Assembly (NCBI GenBank): GCA_031264545.1
Contig: JAISDV010000059.1
Location: forward strand, 1-13,617
Length of the DNA: 13,617 nt
Direction: 5' to 3'
DNA from: Oscillospiraceae bacterium
GTDB lineage: Bacteria > Bacillota > Clostridia > Oscillospirales > Oscillospiraceae
Below the pieces are notes generated by a model that was given only the letters and a program-made list of their open reading frames with translations, searched no databases and was not told the origin of the DNA. Below are positions 1 through 7,578 of this stretch, one piece after another. The position numbers and the translations under genes were made by a program. Within the stretch, counting starts at the first letter, position 1. Each line of letters begins with the position of its first letter.

Positions 1-570
1 TTTGGCGGAGAACGGAAGCTTCAGGAAGCCCTGCACCGCGTCTGTGTGGAGGCGCGCGCGGCTTCCGCTCTTTTTAATGGCCCTTGCAACGGCGGCTATA
101 TCCGTTATGCCGCCGGTTTCATTGTTTACCATCATCAGCGTGACGAGCACCGTGTCCTCACGCAGTGCGTCGGCCACAGCCTGCGCCGTGACGCTGCCGT
201 CCGCCTCAGGCCGCAGCCGCGTGACCGTGAAGCCGTCCTTTTCAAGCAATTCGAGCGCGCGCAGGACGGCCATGTGCTCGGCCGGGGAGCTGATGATGTG
301 CCTTCCGAGACGCTTCATATGCTCCGCGCCGGAGCGTATGGCCCAGTTGTCGCTCTCAGTTCCGCCGGAGGTGAAAAAAAGCTCCTCCGGCTGTGCGCCG
401 AGCGCCTTGGCGAGCTTTGCGCGGCTGTCGTCGAGCACAGCCTTTGCGTCGCGGCCCATTTTGTGGGTCGAACCGGGATTGCCGAAGCCTTCGGTCATGA
501 TGCGGTAAGCTGTGTCCGCCGCCTCGGGGCAGACCCGGGTCGTTGCCGCGTTATCGAAATATGCTGTCAT
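1..570 (-). CDS. Cysteine desulfurase (NifS/IscS family), N-terminal half, runs off the left edge
   Basis: This PLP-dependent enzyme would take sulfur from L-cysteine as an enzyme-bound persulfide for Fe-S clusters and thiolated tRNA. The minus strand encodes 190 codons without a stop up to base 1. Visible family motifs are YFDNAATT near the N-terminus, FGNPGSTH, FTSGGTESDN (PLP phosphate-binding region), the AEHMAV segment, MMVNNETG and HTDAVQ (PLP-binding Asp and Gln). The PLP lysine and the catalytic cysteine lie in the missing half; family members are about 380-400 residues. I chose ATG 570 because the AAAGGA ribosome site at 583-588 abuts the other in-frame ATG at 582, leaving no spacer; the price is a rather long 12-base spacer, so the start is open by four codons. 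It is divergent from mtaB, whose Fe-S product depends on this kind of sulfur donor. The function call is firm; NifS versus IscS subtype cannot be decided from this half. Confidence 0.93.
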   Translation of the reverse strand, partial: MTAYFDNAATTRVCPEAADTAYRIMTEGFGNPGSTHKMGRDAKAVLDDSRAKLAKALGAQPEELFFTSGGTESDNWAIRSGAEHMKRLGRHIISSPAEHMAVLRALELLEKDGFTVTRLRPEADGSVTAQAVADALREDTVLVTLMMVNNETGGITDIAAVARAIKKSGSRARLHTDAVQGFLKLPFSAK

Positions 571-602
571 CTTCTGCGTCATTCCTTTGTATATTGAGAC
601 CC

Positions 603-632
603 TTTACGGTATGATAGACCGATGCGTATTAT
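603..632 (+). promoter_or_regulatory. Predicted promoter of mtaB
   Basis: TTTACG (603-608), an 18-base spacer and TATTAT (627-632) lie a suitable distance upstream of the mtaB start. An alternative is TTGTAT (587-592) with a 17-base spacer and TATGAT (610-615), which has a poorer -35. The ribosome site AAGGTGGGG begins at 655, just before ATG 666. Confidence 0.45.
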
Positions 633-656
633 ATATCCAAATCAGCGTTAAAACAA
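628..656 (-). promoter_or_regulatory. Predicted promoter of the cysteine desulfurase gene
   Basis: Read on the minus strand, TTGTTT (656-651) is followed after exactly 17 bases by a perfect TATAAT (633-628). Transcription would start near 621 and give a leader of about 50 bases before the ATG at 570. Its -10 overlaps that of the divergent mtaB promoter. Confidence 0.55.
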
Positions 657-665
657 GGTGGGGCC

Positions 666-1952
666 ATGAAATACAGGATTGCGAGCTTGGGCTGCAAGGT
701 CAATCAATACGAAACCCAGGCGCTGGAGACGCTTCTCAGGGACCGTGGCTTCCTGGAAAGTGAAAACGGTGAATGCGCGGATGTGGTGATCGTCAATACC
801 TGTGCGGTGACGGCGGAGAGCGGCAGGAAATCCCGCCGGCTTATCCGAAAGCTCGCGGAGGAAAACCCCGGCGCGCTCGTGGCTGTCTGCGGCTGCTTTT
901 CCCAGCTCTCCCCGGAGGAGACGGCTGAAATCGGCGCGGACGTCGTTCATGGCAGCGGCGGCAAGGCGCGTTTTGTCGAGGACATTGCGCGCGCCCTGCG
1001 TGAGCGGCAAAAGATTGCGTGGACGGACGACCCCTTTGCGCGCCGGAGCCTGGAGGAGCTGCCCGCCGGCGCGGTGGACGGGCGCACGAGGGCTATGCTC
1101 AAGATACAGGACGGCTGCGTGAATTTCTGCACCTTCTGTATCATACCCTATACGAGAGGCCGGGTGCGCAGCCTGCCGCCGGAGCGCTGCGCCGCGCAGA
1201 CGCGGGCGCTGGCCGAAAAAGGCTTCCGCGAGCTCGTGCTTACCGGTATCGAGATCGCCTCCTACGGAAAGGATCTGACGCCGCAAAGCACGCTCGCCGG
1301 AGCGGTCGAAGTGATCTGTGCGAACGCCGGCGGCCTACGGGTTCGTTTGGGCTCGCTCGAGCCGACCGTGGTGACGGAGGACTTCGCCGCAAGGCTGAAA
1401 GCGGCCGGAAGGGTCTGCGAGCATTTCCATCTCTCGCTTCAGAGCGGCTGTGACGAGGTGCTCAAAAACATGAACCGGAAATATGACACCGTGCGTTTTT
1501 ACGAGGCTGTGCAGACCCTGCGCGGGCATTTTCCCGGCTGCGGCATTACGGCGGACCTCATCGCGGGCTTTCCCGGAGAGACGGCGGAAAATCATGCCGA
1601 GACGCTCGCATTTATCAAAAAATGCGGCTTTTCGTCCATGCATGTGTTTCCGTATTCCAGGAGACCGGGGACGAAGGCCGCCGGCATGGGCGGCCAGCTC
1701 ACAAACGCCGTGAAGGCCGAAAGGGCGCGGCAGGCACAGGCGGCCGCGCGCGCCATGGCGGAGGACTTCATGGCCTCCTGCGTGGGCAGGGAGCTCTCCG
1801 TGCTGTTTGAAACGGAAAAGGACGGTATGTCCATCGGTCACGCAGCCAACTACGCGCGCGTGTGCGTGCCCGGCGGACGGCTTCGCGGCCTTGTAAAAAA
1901 TGTCGAAATTATTGATGCATCCGGCAAAATGCTTGTCGGTAAAATGGTTTGA
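666..1952 (+). CDS. mtaB: tRNA N6-threonylcarbamoyladenosine(37) C2-methylthiotransferase
   Basis: MtaB (YqeV type) adds a methylthio group to t6A at position 37 of ANN-decoding tRNAs, giving ms2t6A, in the cytoplasm. The 428-residue product has the full architecture. The N-terminal MTTase domain (about 1-110) carries the cluster cysteines C10 (SLGCKVNQ), C46 (NTCAVT) and C77 (CGCFSQ). The radical SAM domain has the CxxxCxxC motif C151, C155, C158 (CVNFCTFC, then IIPYTRGR). A TRAM-like RNA-binding tail covers roughly 365-428. KVNQYE after the first cysteine, together with the IIPYTRGRVRS stretch, is typical of MtaB rather than MiaB or RimO. Length is normal for the family. The ATG has the AAGGTGGGG site just upstream. 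It is divergent from a cysteine desulfurase, a plausible sulfur supply. No terminator separates it from serC, whose promoter begins over its stop codon. Confidence 0.95.
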   Translation: MKYRIASLGCKVNQYETQALETLLRDRGFLESENGECADVVIVNTCAVTAESGRKSRRLIRKLAEENPGALVAVCGCFSQLSPEETAEIGADVVHGSGGKARFVEDIARALRERQKIAWTDDPFARRSLEELPAGAVDGRTRAMLKIQDGCVNFCTFCIIPYTRGRVRSLPPERCAAQTRALAEKGFRELVLTGIEIASYGKDLTPQSTLAGAVEVICANAGGLRVRLGSLEPTVVTEDFAARLKAAGRVCEHFHLSLQSGCDEVLKNMNRKYDTVRFYEAVQTLRGHFPGCGITADLIAGFPGETAENHAETLAFIKKCGFSSMHVFPYSRRPGTKAAGMGGQLTNAVKAERARQAQAAARAMAEDFMASCVGRELSVLFETEKDGMSIGHAANYARVCVPGGRLRGLVKNVEIIDASGKMLVGKMV

Positions 1953-1978
1953 CTTTACGCGGCTAAAGGCTTTATAAT
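1949..1978 (+). promoter_or_regulatory. Predicted serCA promoter
   Basis: TTGACT (1949-1954), an 18-base spacer and a perfect TATAAT (1973-1978) make a strong sigma-A-type promoter. The -35 box includes the mtaB stop codon. A second TTGACA lies at 1983-1988 but lacks a good partner -10. Confidence 0.7.
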
Positions 1979-2034
1979 GACTTTGACATTATTCTGACGA
2001 GAGGACGCATGCAAAAACGCATGGAGGTATCAGT

Positions 2035-3132
2035 GTGAAAAGAGAAGAAGTAGTCAATTTCTCCGCGGGCCCTTCCGTTCTGCCCACAGAGGTTCTTGAG
2101 ATCGCCGGAAAAGAGCTTCTCAACTATAACGGCAGCGGAATGTCAGTCATGGAAATGAGCCACCGCGGCAAGGCTTATCTCGAGATTTTCGAGAGCGCCA
2201 AATCAAAGCTCAGGGCGGCGCTTTCCATTCCGGAATCACACGCGCTTCTTTTTTTGCAGGGCGGCGCCTCCTTGCAATTTTCAATGGTCCCGATGAACCT
2301 TATGCGTGAGCTGGGCAAGGGCAGGGCGGACTATGCCGTGACCGGAAATTTTTCCGAAATTGCCTGTAAGGAAGCGAGAAGGTACGGCGTGATCAGCGTC
2401 GCCGGCTCCTCCGAGGACAGAAACCATACATACATTCCGAAGCAGCCCGAGCTCAGGCTCGATCCGGCTGCGGACTATTTTTACTATTGCGCTAACAACA
2501 CGGTTTACGGCACCGAATGGCAGTACGTGCCCGAGACGGGCGGCGTTCCCCTCTGCTGCGATATGTCCTCAAACATTCTGTCAAAGCCCGTGGACGTTTC
2601 GCAGTACGGGATCATTTTTGCCGGGGCGCAGAAAAACATGGCGCCTGCGGGGCTGACGGTCGTGATCATCGACAAAGACCTCGCCGGAAGGGAAATGGCC
2701 TGCACGCCGCTCATGATGAGCTACCGGACGATGATTGAAAAGGATTCGATGTACAATACCCCGCCGTGCTGGAACATTTATATTCTCGGCCTTGTCCTCG
2801 ACTGGCTCGAAAAGCAGGGCGGCGTCTCCGGTATGGAGCGGATCAAGCGCGAGAAGGCCGCGCTGCTTTACGGCTATCTGGACGGCAGCGCCTTGTTCAG
2901 GGCCTGTGCCGAGCCGGAGTCCAGGAGCGACATGAACGTCACTTTCCGTACCGGCAGCGAGGAGACAGACGCGGCGTTCTGCAAAAATGCTGCCGCGGCC
3001 GGTTTTACGAATCTGAAGGGACACCGCAAGGTTGGCGGTATGCGGGCCTCGATCTATAATGCGATGCCCGTCGAAAGCGTCCGGCGGCTTGTGGAATTTA
3101 TGAAGGCGTTTGAGGTAAAAAACCGTGTATAA
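2035..3132 (+). CDS. serC: Phosphoserine aminotransferase
   Basis: SerC transfers an amino group from glutamate to 3-phosphohydroxypyruvate, giving O-phosphoserine, the second step of serine synthesis (it also acts in pyridoxal phosphate synthesis in some bacteria). The 365-residue protein begins with the typical VNFSAGPSVLP. It has SGMSVMEMSHR (about 34-44), LFLQGGASLQF (72-82), the NNTVYGTEW segment (154-162), the Asp-containing CCDMSSN (174-180) and the PLP lysine K200 in AGAQKNMAPAG. Length is normal for the family. The start is GTG at 2035, set by GGAGG at 2023-2027 with a 7-base gap. Its last 8 bases overlap serA, so the two are surely one transcription unit with coupled translation. 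Base composition matches the housekeeping flank. Confidence 0.96.
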   Translation: MKREEVVNFSAGPSVLPTEVLEIAGKELLNYNGSGMSVMEMSHRGKAYLEIFESAKSKLRAALSIPESHALLFLQGGASLQFSMVPMNLMRELGKGRADYAVTGNFSEIACKEARRYGVISVAGSSEDRNHTYIPKQPELRLDPAADYFYYCANNTVYGTEWQYVPETGGVPLCCDMSSNILSKPVDVSQYGIIFAGAQKNMAPAGLTVVIIDKDLAGREMACTPLMMSYRTMIEKDSMYNTPPCWNIYILGLVLDWLEKQGGVSGMERIKREKAALLYGYLDGSALFRACAEPESRSDMNVTFRTGSEETDAAFCKNAAAAGFTNLKGHRKVGGMRASIYNAMPVESVRRLVEFMKAFEVKNRV

Positions 3133-4291
3133 GATAAAGACGCTCAACAAGATCTCGCCGCTCGGCCTTAATCTCATCGGGGAAAGCGGGTTTGCGCTGG
3201 ACGACGCGGCGGAAGCGCCGGACGCGATACTGGTCAGAAGCGCGAATATGAACGAGATGCGGTTTGCCGATAACCTGCTCTGCATCGCGCGGGCCGGGGC
3301 GGGGACCAATAATATTCCCGTGGCAAGCTGCGCGGAAAAGGGTGTCGTGGTATTCAATACCCCCGGCGCGAACGCGGAGGCTGTCAAGGAGCTTGTCATC
3401 TGCGCGATGCTGATGGCTTCCCGCGATGTCGTCGGTGGCGTAGACTGGGTGCGCAGCATAGCCGGCAAGGGCGCGGAAATCCCCGCGATGGTCGAAAAGG
3501 GCAAGGCCAGCTTCGCCGGCCCGGAAATCATGGGCAAGACCCTCGGCGTGGTCGGTCTCGGCGCGGTCGGCGCGAAGATCGCCAACGCCGCGCTGGAGCT
3601 GGGCATGGCGGTCTATGGCTACGACCCCTTCCTCTCCGTCGATGCGGCATGGCGGCTGTCCAGCCAGGTCAGGCACGCGACGGACATCGACACGATTTAC
3701 CGTAGCTGCGACTATATCACCCTGCATGTGCCCTATATCAAGGGCAGCACGCATCATATGCTTGATAAGGAAGCCTTCGCCAAAATGAAGGATGGCGTGC
3801 GCATAATAAACCTTGCTCGCGCGGAGCTCGTCTGTGACGAGGATTTACTTGACGCGATCGACTCGACCAAGGTTGCCCGCTATGTGACGGATTTTCCGAA
3901 CGCGGCGACGGCCGAGGCGCCGAATACCATTCCGATTCCGCATCTCGGCGCGTCGACTCCGGAGAGCGAGGAAAACTGCGCGCTGATGGCCGCGCGACAG
4001 ACCGTGGATTACCTGCTCGACGGGAACATCGAAAACTCCGTGAATCTGCCTGATGTCCGCCTGGCCCGTATGGGCAGCAGCAGGCTGTGCATCATTCACC
4101 GCAACGTTCCGCGTATGCTGAATAATTTCCTTGACCTTATCGCCAGGGCAGACATCAACATTGCGCACATGATCAACAAGGCAAAAGGGGAGATCGCCTA
4201 TACCGTTATCGACACCGATACGCAGGTCGGGGCAGAAATTCCCGGCATGATCGCCAGAATGAGCGACGTTTTCCGCGTGCGTGTGCTGTAA
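3125..4291 (+). CDS. serA: D-3-phosphoglycerate dehydrogenase, ACT-containing short form
   Basis: SerA oxidises 3-phosphoglycerate to 3-phosphohydroxypyruvate with NAD+, the entry step of serine synthesis. The 388-residue protein has a substrate-binding fold at both ends of the catalytic part, with AGAGTNNIP (57-65) near the N-terminus. The Rossmann nucleotide site is GVVGLGAVGAKIA (141-153), with D167 in YGYDPF at the end of the second strand. The active-site Arg is R232 in NLARAEL and the active-site His is H273 in PHLGAST. A small ACT domain at about 318-388 is a likely serine-binding regulatory site. The start is GTG 3125 inside the end of serC, with GAGG at 3112-3115 upstream. The segment TDFPNAAT (255-262) lacks the usual catalytic Glu of the DVFxxEP motif. 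The serC partnership makes the assignment solid even though this is not the long E. coli type. Confidence 0.92.
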   Translation: MYKIKTLNKISPLGLNLIGESGFALDDAAEAPDAILVRSANMNEMRFADNLLCIARAGAGTNNIPVASCAEKGVVVFNTPGANAEAVKELVICAMLMASRDVVGGVDWVRSIAGKGAEIPAMVEKGKASFAGPEIMGKTLGVVGLGAVGAKIANAALELGMAVYGYDPFLSVDAAWRLSSQVRHATDIDTIYRSCDYITLHVPYIKGSTHHMLDKEAFAKMKDGVRIINLARAELVCDEDLLDAIDSTKVARYVTDFPNAATAEAPNTIPIPHLGASTPESEENCALMAARQTVDYLLDGNIENSVNLPDVRLARMGSSRLCIIHRNVPRMLNNFLDLIARADINIAHMINKAKGEIAYTVIDTDTQVGAEIPGMIARMSDVFRVRVL

Positions 4292-4308
4292 AAAGCCCGA
4301 GCATACCG

Positions 4309-4337
4309 GCGCCGGCCCGTAAGGGACCGGCGCTTTT
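4309..4337 (+). terminator. Intrinsic terminator of serCA
   Basis: GCGCCGG (4309-4315) pairs with CCGGCGC (4327-4333). After one bulged A (4326), three further C-G pairs close a GTAA tetraloop (4319-4322), and TTTT follows at 4334-4337. It lies 17 bases after the serA stop. Confidence 0.88.
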
Positions 4338-4350
4338 AACGCGCCAAGGT

Positions 4351-4380
4351 TACAAAAAGCTACAGAAAATTACAGAAAAT
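4351..4380. repeat. Three tandem 10-base repeats upstream of the surface-protein promoter
   Basis: The units are TACAAAAAGC, TACAGAAAAT and TACAGAAAAT, the last two identical. The 10-base period is close to one DNA turn, so the A-tracts lie on one face. The array ends 12 bases before the -35 box at 4393, where an UP element or a phased regulator site could act. Confidence 0.8.
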
Positions 4381-4392
4381 ATCCGCGATAGC

Positions 4393-4421
4393 TTGAAAAC
4401 CGTGCCGAACAATGGTATACT
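4393..4421 (+). promoter_or_regulatory. Predicted promoter of the SLH surface protein
   Basis: TTGAAA (4393-4398), exactly 17 bases, then TATACT (4416-4421). Each hexamer differs from the sigma-A consensus at one position. The start would fall near 4428, giving a leader of about 40 bases. Confidence 0.72.
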
Positions 4422-4468
4422 GATGCAAATTATGTACACAAGTCCATTTTTGACATACGGAGGACTGC

Positions 4469-7462
4469 GTGAAAAAGCTGAGAAAGGCCCTGAGCACCCT
4501 GATAGCCGCAGCCGTCGCCGCCTGCCTGCTTCCGTCGGCGGATTTTGTCCGCGCCGATGCCTGGGAAGTGGGCAACAGCGATCTGAATATACAGAACGGC
4601 GGCGTCATGCTCACGGCGGGCAACGACTTTTATTTTGTGCAGGACGGCATTTTTGTCCAGTCCGGCGGCGATGTGCGCGCGCTCACGGCGGACAAAGGGA
4701 AAAATCTGAACCTCTGCGGCGGATACCTTTACTATACGGTCGGCACGGAGCTGCGGCGTCTGCCGGCCTCCGGCGGCGCGTCCGAAACGGTTTTACGCGC
4801 CGGGGCGGTAATCGACCGGCTTTATATGGTGAACGGCGCGCCCCTGTACCTCGCAGCCGGCGCGGTCTATCAAGCTGATAAAGGCTTTGCGTCAATTAAA
4901 AGACTGCCGTCCCCGGAAGCGGTCAAGGGCCTTATCCCGCTCCCTTACGGCAATATCTATCTAACCGGCGAGCCGTTCAGCTATGTTCTTTGGGCGGGAA
5001 CCGTACGGCTTGTGGACAATGTCGCTTCTGCGTGCACGGACAGCGGCTATCTGGCGCTTCAGACGGCGAATGAAAATTATATGATCTCACTGGAGAAACT
5101 TTTCTCCGGGTTTAATATTGAGACGGACCTGCGCGATTTCAATATCCACGGTACGGTGACCCTCGCCGCGCTTCTCAGCCCGGACGATGAAAATATGATC
5201 AGCGAGGACAATGACAACCGGGAGCTGATGTGTGATTTTCAGGCGCTTTTGGATGAGGCGGGGCTGAAAAGCGCGGATATTTCCCTGATGACGGCCGATA
5301 CGGCGGGGAGCGGCGCGGCGCCTGCCGCACCTGTGCTCAGCGAAGGACAGAAGAACATCGTCAAACGTGCGCGCCAACTGACCGAGATCGTATGGACGCC
5401 GCTTCAAGATATTAACCAGTGGGGCAATTACGGGGTGTTCGAGGCCGAAACCACTTATACCGGCATTCCTTACGGCCAGCCCGTCAACAGCAACGGCTAT
5501 ATCGGGTACGGCGTCTCGCTGGAGGGCTTTGCCTCGGCGATGCTCGACAACACGAGCAAGCTTTATACGTCCTACTCCACTTATAATAAGATCGCGCCTT
5601 TTTATTCGACTGACTGCAGCGGCTACGTTTCTTATGCGTGGGGACTTACGTCCAGAAAAACGACATATTCTCTATCAGATGTGGCGGAAAAAGTCGGAGA
5701 TCAGAGCATATACAGTCTTCAAGTGGGGGATTGTCTTAATGAAACCAGCAGCCATGTCGTGCTGATCTCTTCGCTGACCTACGATGCGTCCGGCACAATG
5801 GTCGGCCTTCAGGTCATGGAGCAAACGCCTGTTATTACCCGTGTCACCAATTACGGGCAGGGACAGGCCCGGTCGCTCGCAAGCTTTCAGGCCTATTACC
5901 TGAACAAGGGTTATGTGATTTACAGAAATCCGAACAGGGACGGCGTTACATATATTCCCAGCCCGGTCGTTCCGCTCGACGGGGAGCGCGTACCCGGACA
6001 GAAGGAATCGGCGCCTAAGAGCAAGACAAGCGCTTTTGTCGGCGGCAAAACCGTGTCGCTCTCAAGCGATACGCCGGGCGCGGCGATCTATTATACGCTC
6101 GACGGTTCGGCTCCGACGGCGGCGAGCACACGCTATTCGGGCGCGGTCACAGTTTACCGGACGACGAAGCTCCGGGCTGTCGCCGTCTCCGGAAGCTTTC
6201 CCGAGAGCACAATATTGGAATATACGGTCAAGGTGCCGCAGGCAGCGACGCCGTCGGCCGGTGTTTCAAGCGGGATGAGCTCCGGCAATCTGGTGGCCGC
6301 CGGCGCGCAGATCAAGCTCAGCTCCGTTTCCGGCGCGACCGTTTATTACACGACGGACGGCAGCGAGCCGACGGCCTCGGGCAAGATTTATACTTCACCG
6401 ATCACGCTGACAGCGGATACAACGATCAAAGCGATTGCGGAAGTGCCGGGTATGACCCGGAGCGGCGTCATGACCGCAAGCTACAGGATCGGAAGGACCT
6501 TTACGATAACGGCGGGCGCGGAGGCGGGCGGCAGCATTTCGCCCTCCGGCGCGAGCCTGGCGCTTGAAACCGGCTCGCAGACCTTCACCATCACGCCGGC
6601 GAGCGGTTTCCTGGTCAGGGACGTGCTGGTCGACGGCGTCTCGGTCGGCGCGGTGACGAGCTATACGTTTCAGAACATTGCGGCAGACCATACGATTTCC
6701 ACATCCTTTAAGTCCGCGGCGCAGCTGCCGTTCAAGGATGTCGGTCAGAACCAGTGGTTCTATGACGCCGTTGGCTTCGTCTACGCCAGGGGCCTGTTCA
6801 ACGGGATGGAAGAGACAGTCTTTGCCCCGGATCTGACTATGACGCGGGGGATGTTCGTCACCGTTCTCGGGCGCGTCGCGGGCCTGCCGTCCGGGCTTTC
6901 CTCCGGCGTTGGCCTGGTAACGGCGGCCGGCGTCAACATCCGCAGCGGTCCCTCCACGGACGCGGAGATCGCGGGCTTTATCTCCAATAAAAACACGCTT
7001 GTCCAGGTGAGCTCGGCCAGCGGCGGCTGGTACGGCGTCAAATACGCGGCGGTCACGGGGTATATCCGGGCCGACCTGATCAAAGTCTATGGCGGAAGCT
7101 ATACCGATTTGGCTAAGGACCAGTATTACAGCCCTTACGCGGAATGGGCGGCGCTGACCGGCATCGGCGCCGGTGTTGCCGGAGGCGGCTTTAACGCAAG
7201 CGCCGATATCACCCGCGAGGACATGTGCCTCCTGCTCTACAATTACGCGCAGTTCTATGGGAAGACCCTGCCGCAGAGCGTGGACAAGGCTGTGTTCAGC
7301 GACGACCACGCGATAGGCTCCGCGGCAAAAACGGCCGTCTATGCCCTTCAGCAGGCGGGCGTCATCAACGGAATGGGCAATGGGACGGTCTCTCCGAAAG
7401 GGACGGCGACACGCGCCCAGGTCGCGCAGATATTCATGAAATTTTATAATGTGGTCAGATGA
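4469..7462 (+). CDS. Secreted SLH-anchored multidomain protein with CHAP/NlpC-like hydrolase domain
   Basis: This 997-residue cell-surface protein is probably a wall-associated peptidoglycan hydrolase or amidase. A signal peptide (about 1-30) has a KKLRK start and a hydrophobic core. Residues 31-215 have repeating GGYLYYT/GNIYLT-like strands, suggesting a DUF5050-like propeller. Residues 330-485 hold a papain-like hydrolase core with C383 in TDCSGYVSYAWG and H429 in SSHVVLIS; E451 is the possible third residue. Two chitobiase/hexosaminidase C-terminal-type repeats follow (about 520-588 and 605-673), sharing YYTxDGSxPTA. Residues 677-748 form a beta repeat with GGSISPSG. SLH repeat 1 (about 752-806, TRGMF) is separated from SLH 2 (876-930, TREDM) and SLH 3 (940-995, TRAQV) by an SH3b domain (817-874, VNIRSGPS). 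The GTG start has GGAGG at 4459-4463. It is flanked by terminators, so it stands alone. Surface anchoring is secure; the substrate is inferred. Confidence 0.85.
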   Translation: MKKLRKALSTLIAAAVAACLLPSADFVRADAWEVGNSDLNIQNGGVMLTAGNDFYFVQDGIFVQSGGDVRALTADKGKNLNLCGGYLYYTVGTELRRLPASGGASETVLRAGAVIDRLYMVNGAPLYLAAGAVYQADKGFASIKRLPSPEAVKGLIPLPYGNIYLTGEPFSYVLWAGTVRLVDNVASACTDSGYLALQTANENYMISLEKLFSGFNIETDLRDFNIHGTVTLAALLSPDDENMISEDNDNRELMCDFQALLDEAGLKSADISLMTADTAGSGAAPAAPVLSEGQKNIVKRARQLTEIVWTPLQDINQWGNYGVFEAETTYTGIPYGQPVNSNGYIGYGVSLEGFASAMLDNTSKLYTSYSTYNKIAPFYSTDCSGYVSYAWGLTSRKTTYSLSDVAEKVGDQSIYSLQVGDCLNETSSHVVLISSLTYDASGTMVGLQVMEQTPVITRVTNYGQGQARSLASFQAYYLNKGYVIYRNPNRDGVTYIPSPVVPLDGERVPGQKESAPKSKTSAFVGGKTVSLSSDTPGAAIYYTLDGSAPTAASTRYSGAVTVYRTTKLRAVAVSGSFPESTILEYTVKVPQAATPSAGVSSGMSSGNLVAAGAQIKLSSVSGATVYYTTDGSEPTASGKIYTSPITLTADTTIKAIAEVPGMTRSGVMTASYRIGRTFTITAGAEAGGSISPSGASLALETGSQTFTITPASGFLVRDVLVDGVSVGAVTSYTFQNIAADHTISTSFKSAAQLPFKDVGQNQWFYDAVGFVYARGLFNGMEETVFAPDLTMTRGMFVTVLGRVAGLPSGLSSGVGLVTAAGVNIRSGPSTDAEIAGFISNKNTLVQVSSASGGWYGVKYAAVTGYIRADLIKVYGGSYTDLAKDQYYSPYAEWAALTGIGAGVAGGGFNASADITREDMCLLLYNYAQFYGKTLPQSVDKAVFSDDHAIGSAAKTAVYALQQAGVINGMGNGTVSPKGTATRAQVAQIFMKFYNVVR

Positions 7463-7488
7463 TTGCGGCTGAAAGCACGCAGAGCAGA

Positions 7489-7527
7489 CGTCCGCGCCGG
7501 AGAAAATCCTCCGGGCGGGCGTTTTTT
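7489..7527 (+). terminator. Intrinsic terminator after the SLH protein gene
   Basis: CCGGAG (7497-7502) pairs with CTCCGG (7509-7514) around an AAAATC loop. Past one bulged G (7496), seven further pairs extend the stem to 7489 and 7521, including one G-U pair. TTTTTT follows at 7522-7527. Confidence 0.88.
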
Positions 7528-7578
7528 ATAGCTTACCGCTTCATAACAGACATTCCGCTAAAATTATTTTTTCTTTCG

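Noticed and set aside
2..597. Two long plus-strand reading frames over the left edge
   Set aside because: They are antisense to the cysteine desulfurase gene, whose minus-strand frame carries many clear family motifs.
1953..2034. Riboswitch or T-box in front of serC
   Set aside because: The leader from the predicted start is only about 50 bases and shows no T-box or terminator-antiterminator structure.
2581..3606. 341-codon minus-strand frame across the serC-serA junction, plus another at 3098-3757
   Set aside because: Antisense shadows of GC-rich codon structure; they cross two well-identified coupled genes and have no family resemblance or ribosome site.
4393..4878. Plus-strand 161-codon frame overlapping the start of the SLH protein gene
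   Set aside because: It begins inside the promoter and its translation is Arg-rich without motifs; the GTG 4469 frame has a signal peptide and a proper ribosome site.
6395..7309. 304-codon minus-strand frame inside the SLH protein gene
   Set aside because: Low-complexity, Arg/Gly/Ala-rich translation typical of a shadow frame; the plus strand has SLH, SH3b and repeat motifs throughout.
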